Shown: positions 18,785 through 26,540 of the stretch, in pieces
Layout of the letters: every line of letters starts with the position of its first letter
Numbering within the stretch: the stretch's first letter is position 1
NCBI RefSeq assembly: GCF_002240055.1
Contig: NZ_CP016753.1
Location: 1,550,001-1,614,000 of the forward strand
Source: Leptotrichia sp. oral taxon 498
GTDB taxonomy: Bacteria; Fusobacteriota; Fusobacteriia; Fusobacteriales; Leptotrichiaceae
Reading direction: 5' to 3'
Length of the DNA: 64,000 bases
Translations under genes and position numbers: made by a program
Notes under the pieces: model-generated
Seen by the model: only the letters and a program-made list of their open reading frames with translations
Told to the model about the DNA's origin: nothing
The model's database searches: none

Positions 18785-20454
18785 AAAAAATGTTATTAGT
18801 AGCTTTATTTTTATTACAAATTGGAACTGGAAATTTATTATTTTCTGAAACAAATGAAAATAAAAATGTAGTTAAAAAAATTGAAAATACTGTAAATCAA
18901 AATACTAATACAATAGCTACAACAGAAAGTGGAAAAATACAAGGATTTATTCAAGATGAAATATATACTTACTTAGGCGTACCTTATGCAAGAGCCGAAA
19001 GATTTATGGCACCTAAAAAAGTAGAAAAATGGAATGGTATTAAACAAACTGTAACTTTTGGAACATATTTTTCACAAGGTGAGAGTATGGTTTCAAGTGG
19101 AGGTTGGTTTGCAGGACCTAAATTAGAGATGAGTGAAAATTCTCATAACTTAAATATATGGACTCCTGGTATAAAAGATGGAAAGAAAAGACCAGTAATG
19201 GTATGGTTACATGGTGGAGGTTTTAGAAGCGGTTCATCTGCTGAAAATTATATTTTTGATGGAAAAAATTTAAGTAAAAAAGGAGATGTAGTAGTAGTTT
19301 CTGTAAATCATAGATTAAATTCACTAGGTTTCTTAGATTTATCAGCTTATGGAGAAAAATATAAAAATTCTGCCAATGCTGGAATTATGGATTTAGTTGC
19401 TTCTCTTGAATGGATAAGAGATAACATAGAAGAATTTGGAGGAGATCCTAATAATGTAACTATATTTGGAGAGTCAGGAGGAGGAGCAAAAGTTTTAACT
19501 CTTATGGCAACACCAGCTGCAAAAGGTTTATTCCACAAAGCTATATCTGAAAGTGGTGCAGTGGAAGAAATGGGTATGACACTTTTACCTGAAAAAACAA
19601 CTAGAAGAGTTGCAGAATTAACTCTTGAAAATTTAGGATTAAATGCAAAAAATGTAGATGAAATTCAAAAAATACCTTATGAAAAAGTTATGGAAGCAAC
19701 AGAAAAAGCCTTAGCAAAAACAGCTGAGGAACAAGGTTATAAAAATGTTTTAACTGGACAACCAGGACTTGATTGGGCACCTAAATTAGATAGCTATATT
19801 CCAGTAGAACCTGTAGGAGAAAAATATTCAGAACAATCAAGAGATATTCCTTTATTAATAGGTACTAACTTAACAGAATGGGAAACAATGCCATTTGTAT
19901 TATCAAATAATAAAGTTGAAAATAAAAATACTTTTACTAATGCAGAAATAAAAAAGAAAATGCAAGAAAAATATGGTGATAGAGCAGAAGCAATAGCGAA
20001 AGAATTTAAAAAGGCTTATCCAGAAAGAAAAGCAGTAGATGCACTTTATGTTGATGCTTTATTAAGAAAACAAACATTGAAAACAACAAGATTAAAAGCA
20101 GATCAAAATGGAGCACCAGTATATAGTTATATTTTTGCTTGGGATAATCCTATGATTGATGGTATGGCAATGTCTTTTCATACAGCAGAAATTCCATTTG
20201 TATTTAATAATATAGATAAAGTTGAAGGAACTTTAAAAGGTAGAGGAAAGGATGCCTATAAATTAGCAGGAAAAATTAGTCAAGCTTGGATAAATTTTGC
20301 AAGAACAGGGAATCCTAATGCAGAAGGTTTACCAAAATGGTTACCATATAATACTAAAAATGGAGCAGTTATGATTTTTGATGATAAGTCAGAAGTTAAA
20401 TATAAACATGATGAGGAGTTAATGAAATTATTAGCACCTGACTATAATTTCTAA
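18781..20454 (+). CDS. exported carboxylesterase, type B (pNB-esterase-like)
   Basis: 557 residues with a signal peptide (KKMLLVALFLLQIGTGNLLFS). The type-B carboxylesterase hallmarks are present: YLGVPYA near the N-terminus, oxyanion motif WLHGGGFRSGS, nucleophile elbow FGESGGGAK (Ser about 232), an acidic residue in TNLTEWE, and His in MSFHTAEIPFVF (about 466). The start overlaps the cupin-CMD stop (ATGA), so both are translated from one message. Its last 290 bases recur at 21463-21757 as a gene fragment. Leucine is almost always TTA here, unlike the mixed usage of the housekeeping genes. Confidence 0.92.
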   Translation: MKKMLLVALFLLQIGTGNLLFSETNENKNVVKKIENTVNQNTNTIATTESGKIQGFIQDEIYTYLGVPYARAERFMAPKKVEKWNGIKQTVTFGTYFSQGESMVSSGGWFAGPKLEMSENSHNLNIWTPGIKDGKKRPVMVWLHGGGFRSGSSAENYIFDGKNLSKKGDVVVVSVNHRLNSLGFLDLSAYGEKYKNSANAGIMDLVASLEWIRDNIEEFGGDPNNVTIFGESGGGAKVLTLMATPAAKGLFHKAISESGAVEEMGMTLLPEKTTRRVAELTLENLGLNAKNVDEIQKIPYEKVMEATEKALAKTAEEQGYKNVLTGQPGLDWAPKLDSYIPVEPVGEKYSEQSRDIPLLIGTNLTEWETMPFVLSNNKVENKNTFTNAEIKKKMQEKYGDRAEAIAKEFKKAYPERKAVDALYVDALLRKQTLKTTRLKADQNGAPVYSYIFAWDNPMIDGMAMSFHTAEIPFVFNNIDKVEGTLKGRGKDAYKLAGKISQAWINFARTGNPNAEGLPKWLPYNTKNGAVMIFDDKSEVKYKHDEELMKLLAPDYNF

Positions 20455-20460
20455 AATATT

Positions 20461-21447
20461 ATGAGAAGACTGAGTATATTAATTTTAATTATTATTAACT
20501 TTTTCTATATAAAAACTATAGAAGCAAGTGTTGGAGGAGAAAAAATGTTAAAAAAAGAATACTTAAATAAAGATAGTACAATAAAAGAACTTTTAACTTA
20601 TCCAAGTATAAAAGAGTTTTCAAAATTTATTTTACCTCTTGAACATGGTTACAATCCAAACTCAAAATTAAAAGATATAGCTTATTTATTACCATATCAT
20701 AATAATATAAATACTGATACAACTTTAAAGAGTATTAATTATATAATTGATAGAAGTGAAAAGGGTGAAGAGATATTCTATAAAATTTATACCGATAAAG
20801 AAATAAAAGAAGATAAGAGCAAAGCAAATACAGGAATATTTTTCTTTAAAGGAAATAAAAATGCACCTTTTGCTATAATCAATGCGGGTGGAGGATTTTC
20901 CTATGTTGGTTCTATACATGAGGGTTTTCCTTATGCAATAGAATTAAATAAAAGAGGTTATAATGCTTTTGTTTTACAATATAGAGTTGAAGATGGTTAT
21001 AGGGCAACTCAGGACCTAGCAAGAGCAATATCATATATAATTGAAAATAAAGATTTATTTGAAGTTGATATAAATAATTACTCTTTATGGGGAAGTTCAG
21101 CAGGAGCTAGGATGGTTGCAGCAATTGGCTCAAGAGGTTTAGTTTCTTTTGGAGAAAAAAATTATACTAAACCCAATACAATAGTTATGCTTTACACAGG
21201 ATTAGCTAGTTTTACACTAAATGATCCTCCTACATTTATGGCAGTTGGTGACAGAGATGGAATTGCTAATCCAAGAGTTGTTGAAAATAGATTTAATGAA
21301 ATGAAAAAAGCAGGCTTAAAAGTAGAATTTCATAAATATAAAAATGTAGAGCATGGCTTTGGATTAGGCATTGGAACTTCAGCAGAAAATTGGATAGATA
21401 GTGCTATAAAATTTTGGGAAAAGCAAAGTGTAAGATATGAAAAGTGA
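20461..21447 (+). CDS. exported alpha/beta hydrolase (esterase-like)
   Basis: 328 residues, starting seven bases after the type-B esterase. The N-terminus (RRLSILILIIINFFYIKTIEAS) is a signal peptide. The fold markers are FAIINAGGGFSYVGS (oxyanion strand), SLWGSSAGARM with nucleophile Ser at about 212, Asp in AVGDRDGIANP and His in NVEHGFGLG. It belongs to the BD-FAE/prolyl-oligopeptidase-like esterases. Its 3' end runs directly into a duplicated esterase fragment, which suggests it was inserted into, or recombined with, a second esterase copy. Confidence 0.87.
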   Translation: MRRLSILILIIINFFYIKTIEASVGGEKMLKKEYLNKDSTIKELLTYPSIKEFSKFILPLEHGYNPNSKLKDIAYLLPYHNNINTDTTLKSINYIIDRSEKGEEIFYKIYTDKEIKEDKSKANTGIFFFKGNKNAPFAIINAGGGFSYVGSIHEGFPYAIELNKRGYNAFVLQYRVEDGYRATQDLARAISYIIENKDLFEVDINNYSLWGSSAGARMVAAIGSRGLVSFGEKNYTKPNTIVMLYTGLASFTLNDPPTFMAVGDRDGIANPRVVENRFNEMKKAGLKVEFHKYKNVEHGFGLGIGTSAENWIDSAIKFWEKQSVRYEK

Positions 21448-21757
21448 CTAACTTATGGTTGAGGGTATGGCAATGTCTTTCCACACAGCAGAAATTCCAT
21501 TTGTATTTAATAATATAGATAAGATTGAAGGACTTATAAAAGGTAGAGGAAAGGATGCCTATAAATTAGCAGGAAAAATTAGTCAAGTTTGGATAAATTT
21601 TGCAAGAACAGGGAATCCTAATGCAGAAGGTTTACCAAAATGGGAACCATATAATCGTAAAAATGGGACAATTATGATTTTTAACGATAAGTCAGAAATA
21701 AAACATAAACATGATGAAGAGTTAATGAGATTATTAGCACCTGGCTATAATTTCTAA
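21448..21757 (+). pseudogene. C-terminal fragment of a second type-B carboxylesterase
   Basis: An open frame of 100 codons (MVEGMAMSFHTAEIPFVFNN onward) is over 90 percent identical by eye, in both DNA and protein, to the last 97 residues of the esterase at 18781. It includes the His motif but has no nucleophile or oxyanion region and so cannot be catalytic. No ribosome-binding site precedes it. It is the relic of a tandem duplicate whose 5' three-quarters was lost. Confidence 0.85.
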
Positions 21758-21798
21758 AATTATTATCAATTATGACATTTTTAATAGGAGGTATGGCA

Positions 21799-22791
21799 AT
21801 GGCAAATTATAGAAATAATCCTTTTACATTTGTATATGATGGAGCGATTACAAAAAATGAAAAAGGAAAGGTAAATGTAGAAAAAGTAAGTTATAAAATT
21901 AATGGAATTGATATTGCAGCTAATGTATACAAACCTGCAAGTTATACTCCAAATGGTAAATTTCCAGCAATAGTAGTGGCACACCCAAATGGTGGAGTTA
22001 AAGAACAAGTTGCAGGGTTATATGCACAAAAATTAGCAGAACAAGGATATGTTACAATAGCTTTTGATGCTGCTTATCAAGGAGCAAGTGGAGGAAAACC
22101 TCGTTATGTAGATAAACCTGCAAATCGTATGGAAGATATAAGAGCTGCAGCTGATTTCATAACTCAATATCCTGGTGTAGATAAAAATAGATTAGGTTTA
22201 TTAGGAATTTGTGGTGGAGGTGGCTACTCAATAAAAGTAGCACAAACAGATAAGAGATTTAAAACTGTAGCGACTGTAAGTATGTTTAATACAGGTGATG
22301 TTAGACGTAATGGATATAATCGTACACAAATGGATACTATACAAACTCGTTTAAAAGATGCTTCAGATGCAAGAGCACAAGAAGCAGCAGGTGGAGAAGT
22401 TAGATACACACCAGCTTTTGCAGATGGAATGACAAAAGAAGAAATAGCAGCATTACCATTTGAACTATATAGAGAAGGTTATGAATATTATGGAATAACT
22501 CATAAACATCCAAATTCTCAAACTAATAATACAGTTAGTAGCTTATTAGATTTAATGTCTTTTGATGTTAACACTAATGTAGATTTGATAAATCAACCAT
22601 TATTAATGATAGCTGGAGATAAGGCTGATAGTTTATATATGACAGAAGAAGTTTTTAAAAATGCAACTGGAACAAATAATAAAGAATTATTTTTAGTAAA
22701 AGGTGCAACTCATATTCAAACTTACTGGAAGCCTGAGTTTGTGAAAGAAATTAGTGGAAAATTGACACAGTTTTATAATAAAAATTTATAA
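21799..22791 (+). CDS. alpha/beta hydrolase with cysteine nucleophile elbow (dienelactone-hydrolase-like)
   Basis: 330 residues from the ATG at 21799, seven bases after AGGAGG; ATGs at 21772 and 21793 are too early or too close. The fold is plain: PAIVVAHPNGGVKEQ, LLGICGGGGYS, Asp in MIAGDKADSLY and His at about 304 in GATHIQTYW. The elbow residue is C138 where most family members have Ser, as in dienelactone hydrolases. There is no signal peptide, unlike its neighbours. It resembles the YcjY-like hydrolases. The Cys-Asp-His triad is inferred from spacing. Confidence 0.86.
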   Translation: MANYRNNPFTFVYDGAITKNEKGKVNVEKVSYKINGIDIAANVYKPASYTPNGKFPAIVVAHPNGGVKEQVAGLYAQKLAEQGYVTIAFDAAYQGASGGKPRYVDKPANRMEDIRAAADFITQYPGVDKNRLGLLGICGGGGYSIKVAQTDKRFKTVATVSMFNTGDVRRNGYNRTQMDTIQTRLKDASDARAQEAAGGEVRYTPAFADGMTKEEIAALPFELYREGYEYYGITHKHPNSQTNNTVSSLLDLMSFDVNTNVDLINQPLLMIAGDKADSLYMTEEVFKNATGTNNKELFLVKGATHIQTYWKPEFVKEISGKLTQFYNKNL

Positions 22792-22838
22792 AACAAAGAA
22801 TATAGAGTATATTTAAAAATAAAACAGGAGGCAAAAAA

Positions 22839-23465
22839 ATGAAAAATTTTGTAAATAGAAATAGATTTTGTAAAGTAATTTTAAATATGGCGGTATTATT
22901 TGGATTTATTGCATGTGGAAATAATTCTTCATCAGTAAATAACCAAAATTCAAGAAAAAACGGAAATGCAAAAAAAGGGAACGGAAAAGTCTTAGTTGTA
23001 TATTATTCACAGACAGGTACAACTGAAGGAGTTGCTAAAATTATTGCGAGAGAAACGAATGCAGATTTGGTTAAATTGGAAGTAAAAAACGAGTATACAA
23101 GTGATGATTTGAATTGGACTGATGAAAATAGTAGAGTTAACAGAGAACATGATAACCCAAATAGTAGAAATGTAGAATTGAAAAATGCGGTTATTCCTGA
23201 TTTTTCTTCATATGATACCGTATTTATCAGGTATCCGATTTGGTGGAGAGAGGCTTCCTGGGTTCTGGATGATTTTGTTAAGAAAAATGATTTTACTGGA
23301 AAAACTGTAATTCCGTTTGGTACATCAATGTCAACAGGAGATGGGACTAGCGGAAACAGATTGAAAAAATTGACAAAAACAGGAAACTGGGTTGATGGAC
23401 AAAGATTTTCCAGCAGTTATAATGAATCTGAGGTTGTAGATTGGGTGAAAAGCTTAAAATACTGA
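22839..23465 (+). CDS. flavodoxin-like lipoprotein
   Basis: 208 residues. The N-terminus ends in a lipobox, FGFIAC, with the lipidated Cys at 26, followed by an Asn/Ser/Lys-rich linker. From residue 51 it is a flavodoxin domain: VLVVYYSQTGTTEGVA binds FMN phosphate, and YDTVFIRYPIWWREASWVL and TVIPFGTSMSTGDG are typical of the flavodoxin_4 group. AGGAGG precedes the ATG. It is probably a membrane-tethered electron carrier or NAD(P)H-dependent reductase partner of the cupin and oxidoreductase genes around it. Confidence 0.9.
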   Translation: MKNFVNRNRFCKVILNMAVLFGFIACGNNSSSVNNQNSRKNGNAKKGNGKVLVVYYSQTGTTEGVAKIIARETNADLVKLEVKNEYTSDDLNWTDENSRVNREHDNPNSRNVELKNAVIPDFSSYDTVFIRYPIWWREASWVLDDFVKKNDFTGKTVIPFGTSMSTGDGTSGNRLKKLTKTGNWVDGQRFSSSYNESEVVDWVKSLKY

Positions 23466-23466
23466 A

Positions 23467-23552
23467 TAGAAACTGGAGATGCAGAGTGGTTTGAAGAAGT
23501 TTCAGATAAAGAATATGAAAAACTGAAAATTGAATTTTCTACTGATTTATGA
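23467..23552 (+). pseudogene. cupin C-terminal remnant, copy 1
   Basis: Right after the flavodoxin stop, a frame reads TGDAEWFEEVSDKEYEKLK and ends at a TGA. It is the tail of a small cupin protein, and the same sequence appears longer at 24200-24347. It marks the left end of a tandem duplication of about 700 bases. Confidence 0.7.
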
Positions 23553-23596
23553 TACAATTGTACTATTATTATAAAATCATGGAATGGAGTTTGATT

Positions 23597-24181
23597 ATGA
23601 ATAAGGAAAGACTTGCAGCTTTTATGGATGCCGTACTTGCAATTATTATGACAATTCTTATATTAGAACTGAAAAAACCTGAAACAGCAACTTTAAAAGC
23701 ACTTTGGAATCTGAGAGTAGATTTTTTTGCATATACGCTTTCATTTTTCTGGCTTGGAACAATGTGGGTAAATCTGCATAATGAATGGCATAAAATAAAA
23801 TATATTACACCGTTAATTGTCTGGGTAAATGTAGTACTACTTTTCTTTTCCTCATTTTTTCCATATGTGACTTCTTTTGTCACTTCATATTATAACAGTA
23901 GTGTAGCGCAAGGATTTTATGGCATAATAGTTTTGGCTGTTACATTCTGCAACATAATCTCGTTGTATCTGATAGAAAAGGTGAATAAACATGATAAAGA
24001 ATTGCAGGAATCATTAAAAACAATGATAAGATGGATAAAAGTTGATATAAGTATAAAAATAATTGGGTTAATAATATCGTGTATATTTTATCCGCCAGCA
24101 ATGATGATAAGTGTTTATATTACTTTATTTGGAATTGCATTTCCGGAACAGTATAAGGCAATAAAAAGAAGAAGGGATTAA
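23597..24181 (+). CDS. TMEM175/DUF1211-like membrane protein, copy 1
   Basis: 194 residues from the ATG at 23597 with TGGAG upstream; the in-frame ATG at 23549 falls inside the duplicated cupin tail. The start, MNKERLAAFMDAVLAIIMTI, matches the R-x3-F-x-DAV-AI-x2-T signature of the first helix of TMEM175 proteins, a family that includes bacterial K+ channels. About six membrane helices follow. The product ends in a basic KAIKRRRD. It is 80-90 percent identical by eye to copy 2. Confidence 0.85.
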   Translation: MNKERLAAFMDAVLAIIMTILILELKKPETATLKALWNLRVDFFAYTLSFFWLGTMWVNLHNEWHKIKYITPLIVWVNVVLLFFSSFFPYVTSFVTSYYNSSVAQGFYGIIVLAVTFCNIISLYLIEKVNKHDKELQESLKTMIRWIKVDISIKIIGLIISCIFYPPAMMISVYITLFGIAFPEQYKAIKRRRD

Positions 24182-24347
24182 TAGGAAAATCTAATACTGA
24201 TCATGAAAATGTAAAGCATTGGCATGGAGCAACGAAAGACAGCTGGTTTTCACATATTGCCATTACAGCTGGAGATGCAGAGTGGTTTGAAGAAGTTTCA
24301 GATGAAGAATATGAAAAACTGAAAATTGAATTTTCTACTGATTTATG
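24182..24347 (+). pseudogene. cupin C-terminal remnant, copy 2
   Basis: The frame from about 24205 reads ENVKHWHGATKDSWFSHIAI and continues to EKLKIEFSTDL plus TGA. This is the second half of a cupin barrel with its HWH metal ligands, without start or first strand. It resembles the corresponding part of the cupin-CMD protein at 17660 but comes from a stand-alone cupin gene. Confidence 0.75.
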
Positions 24348-24392
24348 ATACAATTGTACTATTATTATAAAATCATGGAATGGAGTTTGATT

Positions 24393-24974
24393 ATGAATAA
24401 GGAAAGACTTGCAGCTTTTATGGATGCCGTACTTGCAATTATTATGACAATTCTCATATTAGAGCTAAAAAAGCCTGAAACAGCAACTTTAAAAGTCCTT
24501 TGGAATTTAAGAGTAAATTTTTTTGCATATACGATTTCATTTTTCTGGCTTGGAACAATGTGGGTAAATCTGCATAATGAATGGCATAAAATAAAATACA
24601 TTACACCGGCAGTTGTCTGGGCAAACGTAGTTTTACTGTTTTTTTCTTCGTTTTTTCCTTATGTGACTTCTTTTGTCACTTCATATTACAACAGTAGTGT
24701 AGCACAAGGATTTTACGGGATAATAGTTCTGGCTGTTACATTTTGTAATATAATTTCTGGGCATTTGATAGGAAAAGCAAATAGAAACGATGAGAAACTA
24801 CAGGAATCATTAAAAATAAGGATGAGATGGTTAAGTATTGATACAATTATAAAAATTATAGGGTTAATAATATCGTGCACCTTTTATCCGCCTGCAATGA
24901 TGACAAGTGTTTATATTACTTTACTTGGAATTGTACTTCCCGCACAATATAAGGCGGCAAAAAGAAGAAAATAA
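24393..24974 (+). CDS. TMEM175/DUF1211-like membrane protein, copy 2
   Basis: 193 residues from the ATG at 24393. It has the same signature helix and topology as copy 1 and an identical upstream region including the cupin tail, so both derive from one tandem duplication. Differences are scattered and mostly conservative, and both frames are intact, so both copies may be under selection. TMEM175-type channels work as dimers in bacteria; hetero-assembly of the two copies is possible but unproven. Confidence 0.84.
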   Translation: MNKERLAAFMDAVLAIIMTILILELKKPETATLKVLWNLRVNFFAYTISFFWLGTMWVNLHNEWHKIKYITPAVVWANVVLLFFSSFFPYVTSFVTSYYNSSVAQGFYGIIVLAVTFCNIISGHLIGKANRNDEKLQESLKIRMRWLSIDTIIKIIGLIISCTFYPPAMMTSVYITLLGIVLPAQYKAAKRRK

Positions 24975-25132
24975 ACAATAGTATTCTTCTTCTTGACTTC
25001 ACTTTGAAACAAGGATATACTTTATTGAGTAGAAATTAACAAAATGAAGCTGGAATAGATATTATGAGAAAATTACGTAAAGAATGAGGAATGACCTATC
25101 CTGAAGAAGAATAGAAAAGGAGATATTTTGTT

Positions 25133-25317
25133 ATGAGAAAAATAACGAATTTTGTATTGTTTATGGTATGTTTTTTTCATTCAATACTGCTGTGTATGCT
25201 GTAGCTAAGGTAAATTCTGTAATACAGGAAATAAGAAATGAAAATGATTCACAGATGAGAGAAGAAGATGAAGAGATTAGGAGATTTAAATTGAATTTTT
25301 TAGGAAATAGGTTATAA
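25133..25317 (+). pseudogene. small exported protein, frame broken at a T7 run
   Basis: AAAGGAGA precedes an ATG that opens MRKITNFVLFMVCFF, a typical signal peptide, but the frame stops early. If the T7 run at 25171-25177 had eight T's the frame would continue into NTAVYAVAKVNSVIQEI and a charged tail ending LNFLGNRL, giving a 61-residue secreted peptide with a plausible cleavage site after AVYA. It could be a sequencing error, a real mutation or a phase-variable run. The family is not recognised. Confidence 0.5.
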
Positions 25318-25329
25318 GTTTAAAATAAA

Positions 25330-25365
25330 AGTGATATTAGCTTAAAATTTGTAATATCACTTTAT
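25330..25365. terminator. bidirectional terminator
   Basis: AGTGATATTA at 25330-25339 pairs perfectly with TAATATCACT at 25352-25361, followed by TTAT. It lies between the small exported-protein gene and the minus-strand HxlR gene. Confidence 0.7.
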
Positions 25366-25397
25366 AGGGTGTGTACAAAATTTTTGGTGCAGTATAC

Positions 25398-25712
25398 TTA
25401 TTTTTTCTTATATTTATTTCCATATTCGTTCATTAAATCAAAAATAGGTTTTAGTTCACTACCTTTCTTTGTAAGAGAATATTCTACTTTTGGTGGAACA
25501 ACTGGATATACTTTTCTTGTAACTATTCCATCACTTTCAAGTTGTCTTAAGTTTTCAGTTAAAACTTTTGCACTGATTCCAACTATAGATTTTGTTAATT
25601 CATTATATCTTTTTGTACCAGTTAATAAATCCCTCAATATTAGTATTTTCCATTTATTAGCTATCATTGAAGCAGTATATTCAACTGGACATTCTGTATA
25701 TATTTTTCTCAT
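25398..25712 (-). CDS. HxlR family transcriptional regulator
   Basis: 104 residues from the ATG at 25712, preceded on the minus strand by AGAGGTGA; longer in-frame starts lack such a site. The family pattern is clear: CPVEYTASMIANKWKILILRDLL, then RYNELTKSIVGISAKVLTENLRQLESDGIV as the recognition helix and wing, then YSLTKKGSEL. HxlR proteins are homodimeric winged-helix regulators, often of redox or electrophile responses. The cysteine in TECPVEY is in the position used as a sensor in several family members. It lies downstream of a cupin gene on the same strand and may regulate it. Confidence 0.93.
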   Translation of the reverse strand: MRKIYTECPVEYTASMIANKWKILILRDLLTGTKRYNELTKSIVGISAKVLTENLRQLESDGIVTRKVYPVVPPKVEYSLTKKGSELKPIFDLMNEYGNKYKKK

Positions 25713-25777
25713 AAAATCACCTCTTGCATTCATTATACCATCATATGGTACTTTAAGTAAGTACAAAAAAAAGAGCT

Positions 25778-25852
25778 GTCTCAAAATAGTAAAATTTTAA
25801 ATAATTCAAAAATACAGCTCCCACATTATTTTTTAAATTTTCTTTTTGAGAC
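25778..25852 (-). terminator. long inverted repeat between cupin and HxlR genes
   Basis: GTCTCAAAA at 25778-25786 pairs with TTTTGAGAC at 25844-25852 over a 57-base interior. On the minus strand a T-run follows at the far side, so it could end transcription of the cupin gene. The large loop makes this uncertain; a small palindromic element is an alternative. Confidence 0.35.
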
Positions 25853-25860
25853 AAACCCTA

Positions 25861-26211
25861 TTAATATATAATACCATCATTTTCAGTATATGAAGTTAAT
25901 GAATTTTCTTTTACTTGAACACATACATAGCTGATACCTTCATCATCTGCGGCTGCAAATTGTCTTTTACCATTAGGGGATATTTTAATTACATTTCCTT
26001 TTTTTATTTTAACAACTTCACCATCTATTGTCAGAGTACCTTTACCCTCTGTAATTATGTATATTTCCTCATTTTCTTTATGCGAATGAACAAATGGTAC
26101 GCTTACACCTGCAGGTAAACTGTTAAAACTTACTTCCGCTCCTGTTAATCCTAATGTTTGATGGAATTCTGTTCTTGCTCCATCCGCAATTCCTATTGAA
26201 TAATTTTTCAT
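25861..26211 (-). CDS. cupin domain protein
   Basis: 116 residues from the ATG at 26211, with GGAGGAAT upstream on the minus strand; the longer frame to 26271 has no site. It is a single cupin barrel. Motif 1 is VPFVHSHKENEEIYIITEGKG, with two His and one Glu metal ligands. Motif 2 is KKGNVIKISPNGKRQF, where the last ligand His seems replaced. ARTEFHQTLGLTGAEVSF at the N-terminus is common in small stress-linked cupins. It is likely cytoplasmic and perhaps controlled by the HxlR protein next to it. Confidence 0.88.
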   Translation of the reverse strand: MKNYSIGIADGARTEFHQTLGLTGAEVSFNSLPAGVSVPFVHSHKENEEIYIITEGKGTLTIDGEVVKIKKGNVIKISPNGKRQFAAADDEGISYVCVQVKENSLTSYTENDGIIY

Positions 26212-26540
26212 ATATGATTCCTCCTTTTTCTTTTGTATGTTTATTTTATAACATAATGAAACAAATGGCAAGAATGCACTTTTTTGTTATATAGTTACCT
26301 TTTGGTATAAATTGTGGAAATATAAAGAAAAATGATTGAATAAATCTTAAAAATAGCTCTATACACAGATTATATAATATATTACGACAAATAAAAAATG
26401 GAACGAAAAGATTTTCGTTGCAAAAAAAGTAGAAATGAAGTATAATTAATTTATAAAATGTTATTTTAAATTAAATATATGGATTGCAGTTATTTTTATG
26501 AATTTAAATAAAGTTATGATTAGAAGAATGGATGGTTTAA
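26212..26540. other. divergent intergenic region with operator and promoter
   Basis: Holds the cupin ribosome-binding site at its left end and the operator-promoter of the regulator gene at 26402-26446. About 150 AT-rich bases between them show no further structure. Confidence 0.5.
26402..26446 (+). promoter_or_regulatory. palindromic operator overlapping a promoter
   Basis: AACGAAAAGATTTTCGTT at 26402-26419 is a perfect 8+8 palindrome with a two-base centre. Its right end runs into a -35, TTGCAA at 26418-26423, with TATAAT at 26441-26446 at 17-base spacing. The same half-sites recur beyond the gene (27469-27489 and 27499-27516). Confidence 0.65.

Larger units (their letters stand above)
23473..24974 (+). 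repeat. tandem duplication, units 23473-24181 and 24269-24974
   Basis: Two direct repeats of about 705 bases, offset by 796, each contain the end of a cupin gene and a whole TMEM175-like gene. The upstream 120 bases are almost identical, while the 3' halves have diverged. Confidence 0.9.
24975..25397. other. decayed intergenic stretch with one broken small gene
   Basis: The first 140 bases hold short meaningless frames. A frameshifted small exported-protein gene occupies 25133-25317, and the terminator at 25330 follows. No other feature seen. Confidence 0.5.

Noticed and set aside
25771-25860. Miniature transposable element
   Set aside because: The arms are only about 9-12 bases, no target-site duplication is evident and no second copy is seen in the window; a transcription terminator is at least as likely.
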